NCBI GenBank assembly: GCA_027489105.1
Contig: JAIYAJ010000550.1
Location: forward strand, 1 to 41,195
Direction of reading: 5' to 3'
DNA from: Zymomonas sp.
GTDB lineage: Bacteria; Pseudomonadota; Alphaproteobacteria; Sphingomonadales; Sphingomonadaceae
Length of the DNA: 41,195 nucleotides
In this document: in pieces, positions 6,541 through 14,050 of the stretch
How positions within the stretch are numbered: the first letter of the stretch is position 1
How the letters are laid out: the number at the start of each line of letters is the position of its first letter
Notes under the pieces: generated by a model
Seen by the model: the letters and a program-made list of their open reading frames with translations, nothing else
What the model was told of the DNA's origin: nothing
Databases searched by the model: none
Program-made: the position numbers and the translations under genes

Positions 6541-9447
6541 ATGACCGTGTTCCTGCGTTCGACGCGCCTCGCCCTCCTGTCCTTCCTCGTCATCGGTGCC
6601 GCGCCCGAGCAGGCCGCGCCCCCCGCCGCGCCAGCCGCCGCGCCAGCCGCAAAAACCGCCGACAGCGCCGATGCCGCGATCGTCAGCCGCGCCGCCTGGC
6701 TCTATAAGGGCAGCGACATCACGCCCGATCCGGCATGGCATTTCGGCACGCTGAAGAACGGCGTGCGCTATGCGGTGCGCAAGAATGGCGTCCCGCCGGG
6801 GCAGATTTCGGTGCGCGTGAGGATGGATGTCGGCTCGCTGATGGAGACCGATCCCGAGCGCGGCTATGCGCATCTGATCGAACATCTCACTTTCCGCGGT
6901 TCCGAATATGTCGCGGATGGCGAAGCCAAGCGCGTGTGGCAGCGGATGGGGACGACCTTCGGCTCCGACACCAATGCCCAGACCACGCCGACCCAGACCG
7001 TCTATAAGCTCGATTTGCCCAGCGCGACCGAGGCCGGGATCGACGAGAGCCTGAAAATCCTGTCGGGCATGGTGTCGAAGCCCAACATCAACCCGGTCGC
7101 GCTCAATGCCGAACGCCCCGCCGTGCTCGCCGAACAGCGTGAGGCACCGGGGCCGCAAGTGCGGCTGGGCGATGCCGTGCAATCGACCTTCTTCGCCGGG
7201 CAGCCGCTCGCCGATCGCTCGCCGATCGGCCATGTCAAGGAACTGCAGGCCGCGACCGCCGACACCGTCCGCGCCTTCCACGATCGCTGGTATCGCCCGG
7301 AACGCGCCGTCGTCATCATCGCCGGCGACTTCGACCCCGAAAAGCTCGAGACGATGATCGCGCGCCACTTCGCCGATTGGAAAGGCGTCGGCCCGGCCCC
7401 GGCCGACCCCGATTTCGGCAAGCCCGACCCCAAGCAACAGACGACCAAGGCGGTGGTCGAACCCAGCATTCCCACGCTGATCCAGGTCGCGATCGTGCGA
7501 CCGTGGCAGTACAATGATGATACGGTGCTGTTCAACCAGAAGCGCCTCGCCGATTTCGTCGCGCTCGCGGTCATCAACCGCCGCCTCGAAACCCGCGCGC
7601 GCACCGGCGGCAGCTATTTGCAAGCGGGCGTCCGGCTTGACGATCCGTCGCGTTCCGCCAACCTCACCTCAATCTCGATCCTGCCGGTCGGCACCGCCTG
7701 GGCACAGGCGCTGAAGGATGTGCGCGCGGTCATTGCCGATGCGCAGGCCTCGCCCCCGACCAAGGTCGAAATCGAGCGCGAACTCGCCGAGCAGCGCGTG
7801 CAGTTCAAGACGCTGGTCGACACGTATCGCGCCGAGGCCGGGTCGAAGGAAGCCGACGACATGGTCCAGGCGCTCGACATTCGCGAGACGACGACCGCGC
7901 CGTACGTCATCCAGAAGGTCTTCGCCGACGCCGAGAAGAAAGGCTTCTTCGCCCCCGACAAGATCCTCGCTTCCACCCGCCGCGTTTTCCAGGGCACGAT
8001 GCGCGCGCTCATCTCGACGCCTGCCCCCGAAGCCGGGATCGAAGCGAGCCTCGCCACTGCGCTCAAGGCCGATGTGAAGGGCCTCGCGGGCAAGCGCACG
8101 TCGCAAGCCAATGTCACCTTCGCCAAGCTGCCCAAGCTCGGTGCCCCCGCGACGATCGTCTCGAACACGCCGATCCGCGAATTCGACATGCAGGAGTATA
8201 ATCTCTCCAACGGCATCCGCGTGCTGATCTATCCGACCACGTCGGAGGACAGCCGCGTCTATGTCCGCGTGCGCTTCGGCGGCGGCTACAACGCGCTCCC
8301 CGCCGATCGCGAGACCCCGGCCTGGGCGGCCGACGGCACGCTCACCGCAGGCGGCATCGGCACGCTCAAGCAAGGCGATATCGAGGCGCTGGTGCAGGGC
8401 CGCCGGATCGGGCTCGATTTCGGGATCGACGAGGATGCCTTCGTCTATAACGCGCTGACCTCGCCGACCGATCTGCCTGATCAGTTGCGGCTGATCGCCG
8501 CCGCGATCACCGCGCCGGGTTGGGACCCGGCCCCGGTCAACCGCACGCGCGTCGCGGCACAGGCCGGTTATGCCGCGTTCGATTCCTCGCCGACCGGCGT
8601 GCTCAGTCGCGATCTCGAACGCCTGCTCCACGACGGCGATCCGCGCTGGGGCACGCCGAGCCTGAAGGCGATCGAAGCGACCACGCCGGAATCGTTCCGC
8701 GCGCTGTGGGAACCGCTGCTCAAGACCGGCCCGGTCGAAGTGATGGTGTTCGGCGACATCAAGGCCGATGTCGCGATTGCCGCTGTGCAGAAGACGCTCG
8801 GGGCGATCCCGCCGCGCGCTGCGCCGACGGGTTTCGTGCCCCCGCCGGTGCGCTTCCCCGCGCACAATGCGACCCCGGTCGTGCTCACGCACAACGGCCC
8901 CGATAATCAGGCGGCGGCGGTGATCGCCTGGCCGACCGGCGGCGGCGTCGAAGGCGCCACCGAATCGCGGCGGCTCGACGTGCTCGCGGCGATCTTCAGC
9001 GACCGGCTGTTCGATCGGCTGCGGTCGCAGGCGGGCGCGAGCTACAGTCCCAATGTCGGCAGCTCCTGGCCGACCGGTATGCCAAGCGGCGGACGGATGC
9101 TCGCGATCGGCCAGGTCGCGCCGGAGAACATCCCCTTGTTCTTCAAACTCTCGCGCGAAATCGCCGCCGAACTGGTCGCCAAGCCGATCGACGATGACGA
9201 GCTGAAGCGCACGATCGGGCCGATGCAGCAATCGATCATGCGCCAATCGACCGGCAACCAGTTCTGGATGAACCAGCTCGACGGCGCGGTCTACGATCCG
9301 GCGCGGATCGAGGCGCTGAAGCGGCTCTACAGCGACATTTCGAACATGACTGCGGCGGAGCTGCAGGAGACGGCGGCGAAATATCTGCGGCCGGATCGTG
9401 ATTGGACGCTGGAGGTGGTGCCGGCGGCGAGCCAACCCAAGAAATAG
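6541..9447 (+). CDS. M16-family zinc metallopeptidase, exported
   Basis: A pitrilysin/insulinase-type peptidase of 968 residues with paired M16 domains. The N-terminus MTVFLRSTRLALLSFLVIGA looks like a signal peptide, followed by an Ala/Pro-rich linker. The inverted zinc motif HLIEH lies at residues 111-115 in AHLIEHLTFRGSEY, with the third ligand glutamate expected about 75 residues later (near VLAEQREAPG). The second half repeats the fold without an HxxEH motif, as is usual, and holds the R/Y signature RSQAGASYSPNVGSSW. The likely location is the periplasm or outer envelope, where such proteins degrade small peptides. ATG 6541 is preferred over an upstream start because it places the signal peptide at the N-terminus. 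Confidence 0.92.
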   Translation: MTVFLRSTRLALLSFLVIGAAPEQAAPPAAPAAAPAAKTADSADAAIVSRAAWLYKGSDITPDPAWHFGTLKNGVRYAVRKNGVPPGQISVRVRMDVGSLMETDPERGYAHLIEHLTFRGSEYVADGEAKRVWQRMGTTFGSDTNAQTTPTQTVYKLDLPSATEAGIDESLKILSGMVSKPNINPVALNAERPAVLAEQREAPGPQVRLGDAVQSTFFAGQPLADRSPIGHVKELQAATADTVRAFHDRWYRPERAVVIIAGDFDPEKLETMIARHFADWKGVGPAPADPDFGKPDPKQQTTKAVVEPSIPTLIQVAIVRPWQYNDDTVLFNQKRLADFVALAVINRRLETRARTGGSYLQAGVRLDDPSRSANLTSISILPVGTAWAQALKDVRAVIADAQASPPTKVEIERELAEQRVQFKTLVDTYRAEAGSKEADDMVQALDIRETTTAPYVIQKVFADAEKKGFFAPDKILASTRRVFQGTMRALISTPAPEAGIEASLATALKADVKGLAGKRTSQANVTFAKLPKLGAPATIVSNTPIREFDMQEYNLSNGIRVLIYPTTSEDSRVYVRVRFGGGYNALPADRETPAWAADGTLTAGGIGTLKQGDIEALVQGRRIGLDFGIDEDAFVYNALTSPTDLPDQLRLIAAAITAPGWDPAPVNRTRVAAQAGYAAFDSSPTGVLSRDLERLLHDGDPRWGTPSLKAIEATTPESFRALWEPLLKTGPVEVMVFGDIKADVAIAAVQKTLGAIPPRAAPTGFVPPPVRFPAHNATPVVLTHNGPDNQAAAVIAWPTGGGVEGATESRRLDVLAAIFSDRLFDRLRSQAGASYSPNVGSSWPTGMPSGGRMLAIGQVAPENIPLFFKLSREIAAELVAKPIDDDELKRTIGPMQQSIMRQSTGNQFWMNQLDGAVYDPARIEALKRLYSDISNMTAAELQETAAKYLRPDRDWTLEVVPAASQPKK

Positions 9448-9495
9448 CGCAGCTATTTCGCGGGCGCGCGTTCTCGCGCGGCGAGCCGCGGCCGG

Positions 9496-9538
9496 CGGGG
9501 CCTTTGGCCCCGACCGACGTCGCGGCTTTGCCGCGACG
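9496..9538. repeat. Two tandem perfect hairpins with TTT loops
   Basis: Directly after the M16 gene, CGGGGCC-TTT-GGCCCCG (9496-9512) is followed by 9-base arms CGTCGCGGC and GCCGCGACG around TTT (9518-9538). A further CGCGCG-TTCT-CGCGCG palindrome lies just upstream near 9468. The shared TTT loop and different stems suggest repeat-family palindromes. They could also end or protect the M16 mRNA, though no T-run follows. Confidence 0.7.
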
Positions 9539-9568
9539 GGGTGCTTCGTCTAATCCGCTGTCCCCCAG

Positions 9569-9600
9569 CCGTCATGCCAGCGAAGGCTGGCATCTCCCGG
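9569..9600 (+). repeat. Left palindromic element flanking the GIY-YIG gene
   Basis: A 32-base element starting CCGTCATGCCAGCGAAGG and ending CTCCCGG. Its core, TGCCAGC-GAAG-GCTGGCA, is a perfect hairpin. The reverse complement of 9916-9947 matches it closely, with changes on both sides of the stem that keep pairing. It lies 21 bases before the nuclease start. Confidence 0.85.
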
Positions 9601-9621
9601 TTTTCGCGCTACCATCCGCCC

Positions 9622-9912
9622 ATGGCGCGCGGCGGCTGGACCTACATCATGGCGAGCAAGCCGCACGGTATGCTCTACATCGGCGTAACCGCGTATCTCG
9701 CCGCGCGGGTCGATCAACATCGCCGCGACGTCGGCTCCGCGTTTTGCCGACGCTACGGCATCCACATGCTCGTTCTTGCCGAATGGCACGACGACATTGA
9801 AAGCGCGATCGCACGGGAAAAGGCGTTGAAGGCATGGAAGCGCGCCTGGAAAATCAGGCTGATCGAAGAGAGCAATCCCGAGTGGCGGGATTTGTACGAC
9901 AGTCTCGCCTAG
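9622..9912 (+). CDS. GIY-YIG endonuclease-domain protein (UPF0213-like)
   Basis: A single-domain GIY-YIG nuclease of 96 residues from ATG 9622 to TAG 9912. The motifs are GWTYIMASK (the GIY equivalent), LYIGVTAYLAARVDQHR (the YIG strand with the catalytic-arginine helix), and an AIAREKALKAWKRAWK helix with the metal-binding glutamate expected near it. The tail EESNPEWRDLYDSL is typical of the small UPF0213/YhbQ-like group. No partner domain is present. The gene is tightly framed by inverted palindromic elements (9569-9600 and 9916-9947), which suggests the nuclease and repeat may be functionally linked. That link is inference; activity and target are unknown. Confidence 0.93.
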   Translation: MARGGWTYIMASKPHGMLYIGVTAYLAARVDQHRRDVGSAFCRRYGIHMLVLAEWHDDIESAIAREKALKAWKRAWKIRLIEESNPEWRDLYDSLA

Positions 9913-9915
9913 TTA

Positions 9916-9947
9916 CCGGGAGACCCCAGCCTTCGCTGGGGTGACGG
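9916..9947 (-). repeat. Right palindromic element flanking the GIY-YIG gene
   Basis: The inverted partner of 9569-9600, starting three bases after the nuclease stop. Its core is ACCCCAGC-CTTC-GCTGGGGT. Against the left copy the outer stem pairs changed from TG/CA to CC/GG while pairing is kept, and the GAAG loop and flanks CCGTCA and TCTCCCGG are conserved. Confidence 0.85.
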
Positions 9948-9968
9948 GAAGAGTGTATCTCCCCCCCC

Positions 9969-11282
9969 TCAGTGCAGCTTCAACTTCGGCCGCACGATCT
10001 GGTTCACATGTCCGATGACGATCAGCGCCACGCCCCGCCACCAGCCGTGGATCGCGATCAGGTGCATCCGGTACAGCGACATATACACCGTCCGCGCGAT
10101 CCACCCCTCGACCCGCATCCGCCCGCCGACAAGGTTCCCCATCAGGCTCCCCACCGTCGAAAACCGGCTGAGCGACACCAAAGACCCATGGTCCTGATAG
10201 ACGAAATCCTTGAGCGGTTCCCCGGCCTGCGCGCGCACGAGATTGGTGAACACCAGGCTCGCCATCTGGTGCGCCGATTGCGCGCGCGGCGGGATCGGGC
10301 GGTCGCGCCCCGGTAACAGGCATGACGCGCAATCGCCGAGCGCGTAGATGCGGTCGTCGGTCACCGATTGCAGTGTCGGGCGCACGACGATCTGGTTGCC
10401 GCGCGTGAGCTCCAGATCGCTCATCGTCTTGATCTCTTCGGCCCCCTTCACGCCCGCCGCCCACACGATCAGGTCAGCGTCGATCACGCCGCCATCGCCG
10501 GTATGCACCGCGCGATCCTCCAGCCGGACGACTTGCGTGTTGTCGAGCACGCGCACGCCGAGCTTTTCGAGCTCATGCTTCGCGGTCGCGGCGAGCGTCT
10601 CGTCGAGTGCAGGCAAGATGCGCGGCCCGGCCTCCATCAGCGAGACCTCAAGCTTGCTCTCGTCGAACACCTCGAGCCCGTAATGCCGCAGCGCCTTGGC
10701 CGCGTTGTAGAGTTCAGCCGCAAGCTCCACCCCGGTCGCGCCACCGCCGACGATGCTGACGCGCACCCGCGCCAACGGATCACCCGTCTGGTGCGCATGG
10801 TTGGTGCGCAGGCACGCGTTGAGCAATTTCTGGCGGAAACGGTCGGCTTGCGGACGGTCCTCCAGAAACATCGCATGCTAGCGTACGCCGGGGACGCCGA
10901 AATCGTTCGAAATCCCGCCGATCGCCATCACGAGGTAATCGTAGCGGATGCTGTGCCGCCCGATGATCTCGTCGCCGCGTTCGTCGAGCATCGGGACGGT
11001 GGTGATCGTCCGCGCGGCGCGATCGATGCTTTCGATGCTGCCGTTGAAAAAGCGATACCCCCAGCGCACCGCGTGCCCGCCATAGCCGACCTCGTCGAGA
11101 TTGGCATCGAGCGATCCCGCCGCGACCTCGTGCAGCAGCGGTTTCCAGATATGGGTGAGGTTGCGGTCGATCAGAATGATGTCGTGCCGCTTGCGCCCAT
11201 AGCGCGCGCCAAGCTTGCGGACGAGTTCCAGGCCACCGGCACCGCCGCCCACCACCACGATCTGCGTTTTCTGGTTCGGCAC
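9969..11282 (-). pseudogene. ndh: Type II NADH dehydrogenase (Ndh), interrupted by an in-frame TAG
   Basis: Ndh passes electrons from NADH to quinone without pumping protons. The leftward frame starts at ATG 11282 with the FAD motif VVVGGGAGGLELV. It continues to DFGVPGVR, meets TAG at 10878-10880, and resumes in the same frame with HAMFLEDRPQADRF. The NADH motif VSIVGGGATGVELA, the second FAD motif IYALGDCAS and the membrane-associated C-terminal region follow. Ignoring the stop, the protein has about 437 residues, normal for Ndh. In relatives the position between GVPGV(x) and HAMFL is usually glutamate, so one G-to-T change (GAG to TAG) explains the lesion. It is either a genuine nonsense mutation or a sequencing error; the halves look otherwise intact. 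Confidence 0.88.
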
Positions 11283-11503
11283 GCATTTCCCCCCGAGCGC
11301 GCGATCGTTGGCGCAGCCGCATCATGACAGAAGAGCGCGGGCGAACTCAAGCGGGGGATTGGTGTGGGGGTGGTTCGGTTATCAGATGTGGTTTCTGAGC
11401 GCCATCTGCCCCTTTTCGGAAGCGGCCCGACGGCATTCGCCCAGTTGCAGACATCAGGCGCATGTATCACAGTGGCTTTTGCATCAGTGATTAGGACGTG
11501 CAA

Positions 11504-11887
11504 ATGCTGAAGAAGATTCTCGCAGCAATCTTAATCTTCACCGTCGCAAGCTGCCAAGATAACGGTTCTTTGAGTGTCCGTGTATCGGATGCGTCTCACG
11601 TGGCCGTTCATCTCGCGGGTGCTCCGCCGTCTCAGTATATCCTAGTGACGCAAGACAACGCTAATGGAGTTGCTGAGCCTTATTTCGTTGGAAACATACG
11701 TAAAAGTCTCCCGCCTAACCTGAAGTTTGACCTTCCGAAAGACTTTGGCTTGTTCGATAATGTCAAGACGGGTCCAACGTTTAACGCCGACGCTTTTCCG
11801 GTCGGGAAGTATGGGGTCTCATTTTATATCGACCCCGGGCTTGCGTTCTCGAGAAAGTTTGAGGTGGCATCGACACCCGCGAAGTAA
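11504..11887 (+). CDS. Small putative lipoprotein, lower-GC orphan
   Basis: A 127-residue protein from ATG 11504, chosen because AGGA lies seven bases upstream; GTG 11498 is an alternative. The N-terminus MLKKILAAILIFTVASC has a basic start, a hydrophobic core and a lipobox-like VASC, so it is probably a lipoprotein attached at Cys17. The rest (SVRVSDASHVAVHLAG, YILVTQDNANG, FPVGKYGVSFYID) looks like a small beta-rich exported domain, with no recognised family. The codons are clearly more AT-rich than the neighbours (AAG/AAT/TTG/GTT are common), which suggests recent acquisition. The gene stands alone between divergent ndh and convergent acyl-CoA ligase. Confidence 0.65.
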   Translation: MLKKILAAILIFTVASCQDNGSLSVRVSDASHVAVHLAGAPPSQYILVTQDNANGVAEPYFVGNIRKSLPPNLKFDLPKDFGLFDNVKTGPTFNADAFPVGKYGVSFYIDPGLAFSRKFEVASTPAK

Positions 11888-12208
11888 TACGGCCTGCGAA
11901 CGGCCGCTCCCCACCAAACCAAGCCGTTCGATGGCGGCGGTGTAATTCCGTGAAACCACCAAAAGGTACCTTGCGGCGTGCGCGAGCCGTGCTGAAACGG
12001 CCGAACCACGGAATCTGGTCGGATCCGGACGGCCGCTTCGGCGACATCGCCAAACCAAGCGCTGTCCTACACACCGCAATCCTGTCATCCTCGCGATAGG
12101 GCCACCAAGCCCCACGCTCTTTCCCATCGCCGCAACACCATCTGGCAAGCGCCGAGCGCCCCGCGCGCAAACCGTTTTATCCCTAACCTTAGCCTAACCT
12201 TCCGCGCC
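11888..12208. other. Non-coding gap between convergent genes
   Basis: This 321-base stretch separates the lipoprotein gene from the end of the acyl-CoA ligase gene. I see no convincing gene: the leftward open frame here lacks normal codon use and any recognisable motif. It holds a weak inverted pair, ATTCCGTG (11944-11951) and CACGGAAT (12007-12014), and a short direct repeat CCTAACCTT at 12182 and 12193. No clear terminator with a T-run is visible. Confidence 0.5.
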
Positions 12209-14005
12209 TCAGGCCTTGTACAACGCCTCCAGCCGCGCGCCGTACACCTCTTTCAGCACATGTCGCCGGATCTTCAGCGACGGCGTGAGTTGCTCATTCT
12301 CGATGCCGAACGGCTCATCCGCCAGCACAAAGCGACGGATGCGTTCGGTGACCGAGAGATCGGCATTCACCCGCTCGACCGCGAGGCCGAGGGCGGCGCG
12401 GTATTCGCTATTCTCCGCCAGCCGCTCGAAGTCGCAGCGCGCGCCGCCCTTCGCGCAATATTCCTGAGTCCACTCGGGATCGGGCACCAGCACCGCCACC
12501 ATATACGGTCGCCGGTCGCCGAAGATCATCGCCTGCGCGATCTCGGGCTGGAGCGTCAGCATCCCCTCGACCTTTTGCGGCGCGACATTCTCGCCCTTGT
12601 CGTTGACGATGATGTCCTTCTTGCGATCGGTGATCTTGATCCGCCCGGCCGCATCGATCAGCCCGATGTCGCCGGTGTGGAGCCACCCGTCCTTCAGCAC
12701 GCGCGCCGTCTCGGCGTCGTTGCGCCAGTAACCGTGCATGACGAGCTCGCCGCGCACCAGAATCTCGCCATCCTCGGCGATGCGCACTTCGGTATCGGCG
12801 AGCGGCGGGCCGACCGTGTCCATCTTGAGCCCGACCTTGGGGCGGTTGCACGAGATGACCGGCGCGGCTTCGGTCTGGCCATAGCCCTGCAGCACGGTGA
12901 CACCGATCGCCTCGAAGAAGGTGCCGATTTCGGGCGTCAGCGGTGCCCCGCCCGCGACCAGCGCCTTGATCCGCCCGCCAAAGCGCTTGCCGACCTTGGG
13001 CCGCAGCGTCGCACCGAGCAGCAAGTCCATCGGCTTGTCGAGCAGCCCGGCCGTGCCCGCGGCTTTCTTGGCGCCCAGCGTCTGCGCCCGGCCGAGCAGG
13101 AAGCGCGAGAGCTTGCCCTGTTTCTCGACCGCCTTGGAAATGCGCGTGCGCAGCACTTCGAACAGGCGCGGCACCACGACCATCAGCGTCGGGCGCACTT
13201 CCTCCATATTGCTGGCGAGCTTGTCGAGGCCCTCGCTATAGTAGATTTGCGCGCCTAGCCCGATCGGGAAGAACTGCCCGCCGGTATGTTCGTACGCGTG
13301 GCTGAGCGGCAGGAAAGACAGGAACACCTCGTCGTCCCAGCCGAAATCCTCCGAGATGACGGTGCAGCAGCCGTTGACGTTGTGCAGGATCGCGCCGTGA
13401 TGCTGCATGACCCCGCGCGGGGCGCCGCCGGTGCCGCTGGTGTAGATGATGCAGGCGGTGTCGTCGCGCTGCGCGGTGGCGGCGATGCTCGATGGCTCGG
13501 CGGCATGCTCGGCAAGCAGCGTGTTCCACTGGTGGAATTCGAGCGCGCCCGATTGGGTCGATCGCAATTCCTCGATGCTGATGACGATCTTCGCCGCGCT
13601 CGCGCGGATCGCGGCAGGGAGCAGCGTCTTGGCGAGCTTCGCGGTCGAGACGATCACCGCCCTCGCCCCCGAATTCTCGATGATGTGTGTGTGGTCGCGC
13701 TCGGTATTGGTGGTGTAGGTCGGCACGGTGATGCACCCCGCCGCCATGATCGCGAGATCGGCGATGCACCATTCGGGGCGGTTCTCGCTGACCAGCATGA
13801 CGCGGTCGCCGGGTTGCAACCCCATTGCCTTCAGCGCGGCGGCGATGCTGGCGACCTGCCGCGCGGTCTCGGCCCAGCTGCGCGACACCCACATGCCGCC
13901 GGCCTTGTGCCACAGGAACGGCGCATCGCCTTTCTCCGCCGCGCGCGCCAGGAACATGGCGACGAGGTTCGGAAAATGTTCGAGCATACGGACGGATTTG
14001 GTCAA
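12209..14005 (-). CDS. Long-chain acyl-CoA synthetase (AMP-forming, FAA1-type)
   Basis: It activates fatty acids to acyl-CoA through an acyl-adenylate at the membrane face. At 598 residues it fits the bacterial FAA1-like branch. The AMP-binding P-loop is IIYTSGTGGAPRGVM at about residues 186-200. Also present are LSHAYEHTGG, the adenylate motif GYGQTEAAPVISCN, DGWLHTGDIGLID and the hinge DRKKDIIVNDKGENVAP. The start is TTG 14005, with a GGGGAGA ribosome site at good spacing; ATG 13987 (MLEHFPNL) is an alternative. It lies 45 bases after the gamma-glutamyltransferase gene on the same strand, a possible two-gene transcript without an obvious shared pathway. Confidence 0.9.
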   Translation of the reverse strand: MTKSVRMLEHFPNLVAMFLARAAEKGDAPFLWHKAGGMWVSRSWAETARQVASIAAALKAMGLQPGDRVMLVSENRPEWCIADLAIMAAGCITVPTYTTNTERDHTHIIENSGARAVIVSTAKLAKTLLPAAIRASAAKIVISIEELRSTQSGALEFHQWNTLLAEHAAEPSSIAATAQRDDTACIIYTSGTGGAPRGVMQHHGAILHNVNGCCTVISEDFGWDDEVFLSFLPLSHAYEHTGGQFFPIGLGAQIYYSEGLDKLASNMEEVRPTLMVVVPRLFEVLRTRISKAVEKQGKLSRFLLGRAQTLGAKKAAGTAGLLDKPMDLLLGATLRPKVGKRFGGRIKALVAGGAPLTPEIGTFFEAIGVTVLQGYGQTEAAPVISCNRPKVGLKMDTVGPPLADTEVRIAEDGEILVRGELVMHGYWRNDAETARVLKDGWLHTGDIGLIDAAGRIKITDRKKDIIVNDKGENVAPQKVEGMLTLQPEIAQAMIFGDRRPYMVAVLVPDPEWTQEYCAKGGARCDFERLAENSEYRAALGLAVERVNADLSVTERIRRFVLADEPFGIENEQLTPSLKIRRHVLKEVYGARLEALYKA

Positions 14006-14050
14006 GAGTCTCTCCCCGAGGACACGTGCCGTGTTCGGCTACGGATGATG

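Noticed and set aside
5881..7623. A long leftward frame that extends the nfuA product by about 390 residues
   Set aside because: The extension is antisense to the M16 gene. The Nfu N-terminal domain starts exactly at the internal ATG 6453.
7669..9435. A leftward 588-codon frame opposite the M16 gene
   Set aside because: Its composition is that of an antisense shadow; the M16 gene on the other strand has clear motifs and a signal peptide.
11944..12014. An ATTCCGTG/CACGGAAT inverted pair as a mobile-element end
   Set aside because: The arms are only eight bases and nothing between or around them looks like an insertion sequence.
11781..12170. A leftward 129-codon frame after the lipoprotein gene
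   Set aside because: It overlaps the lipoprotein gene on the opposite strand and has no ribosome site, motif or credible codon use.
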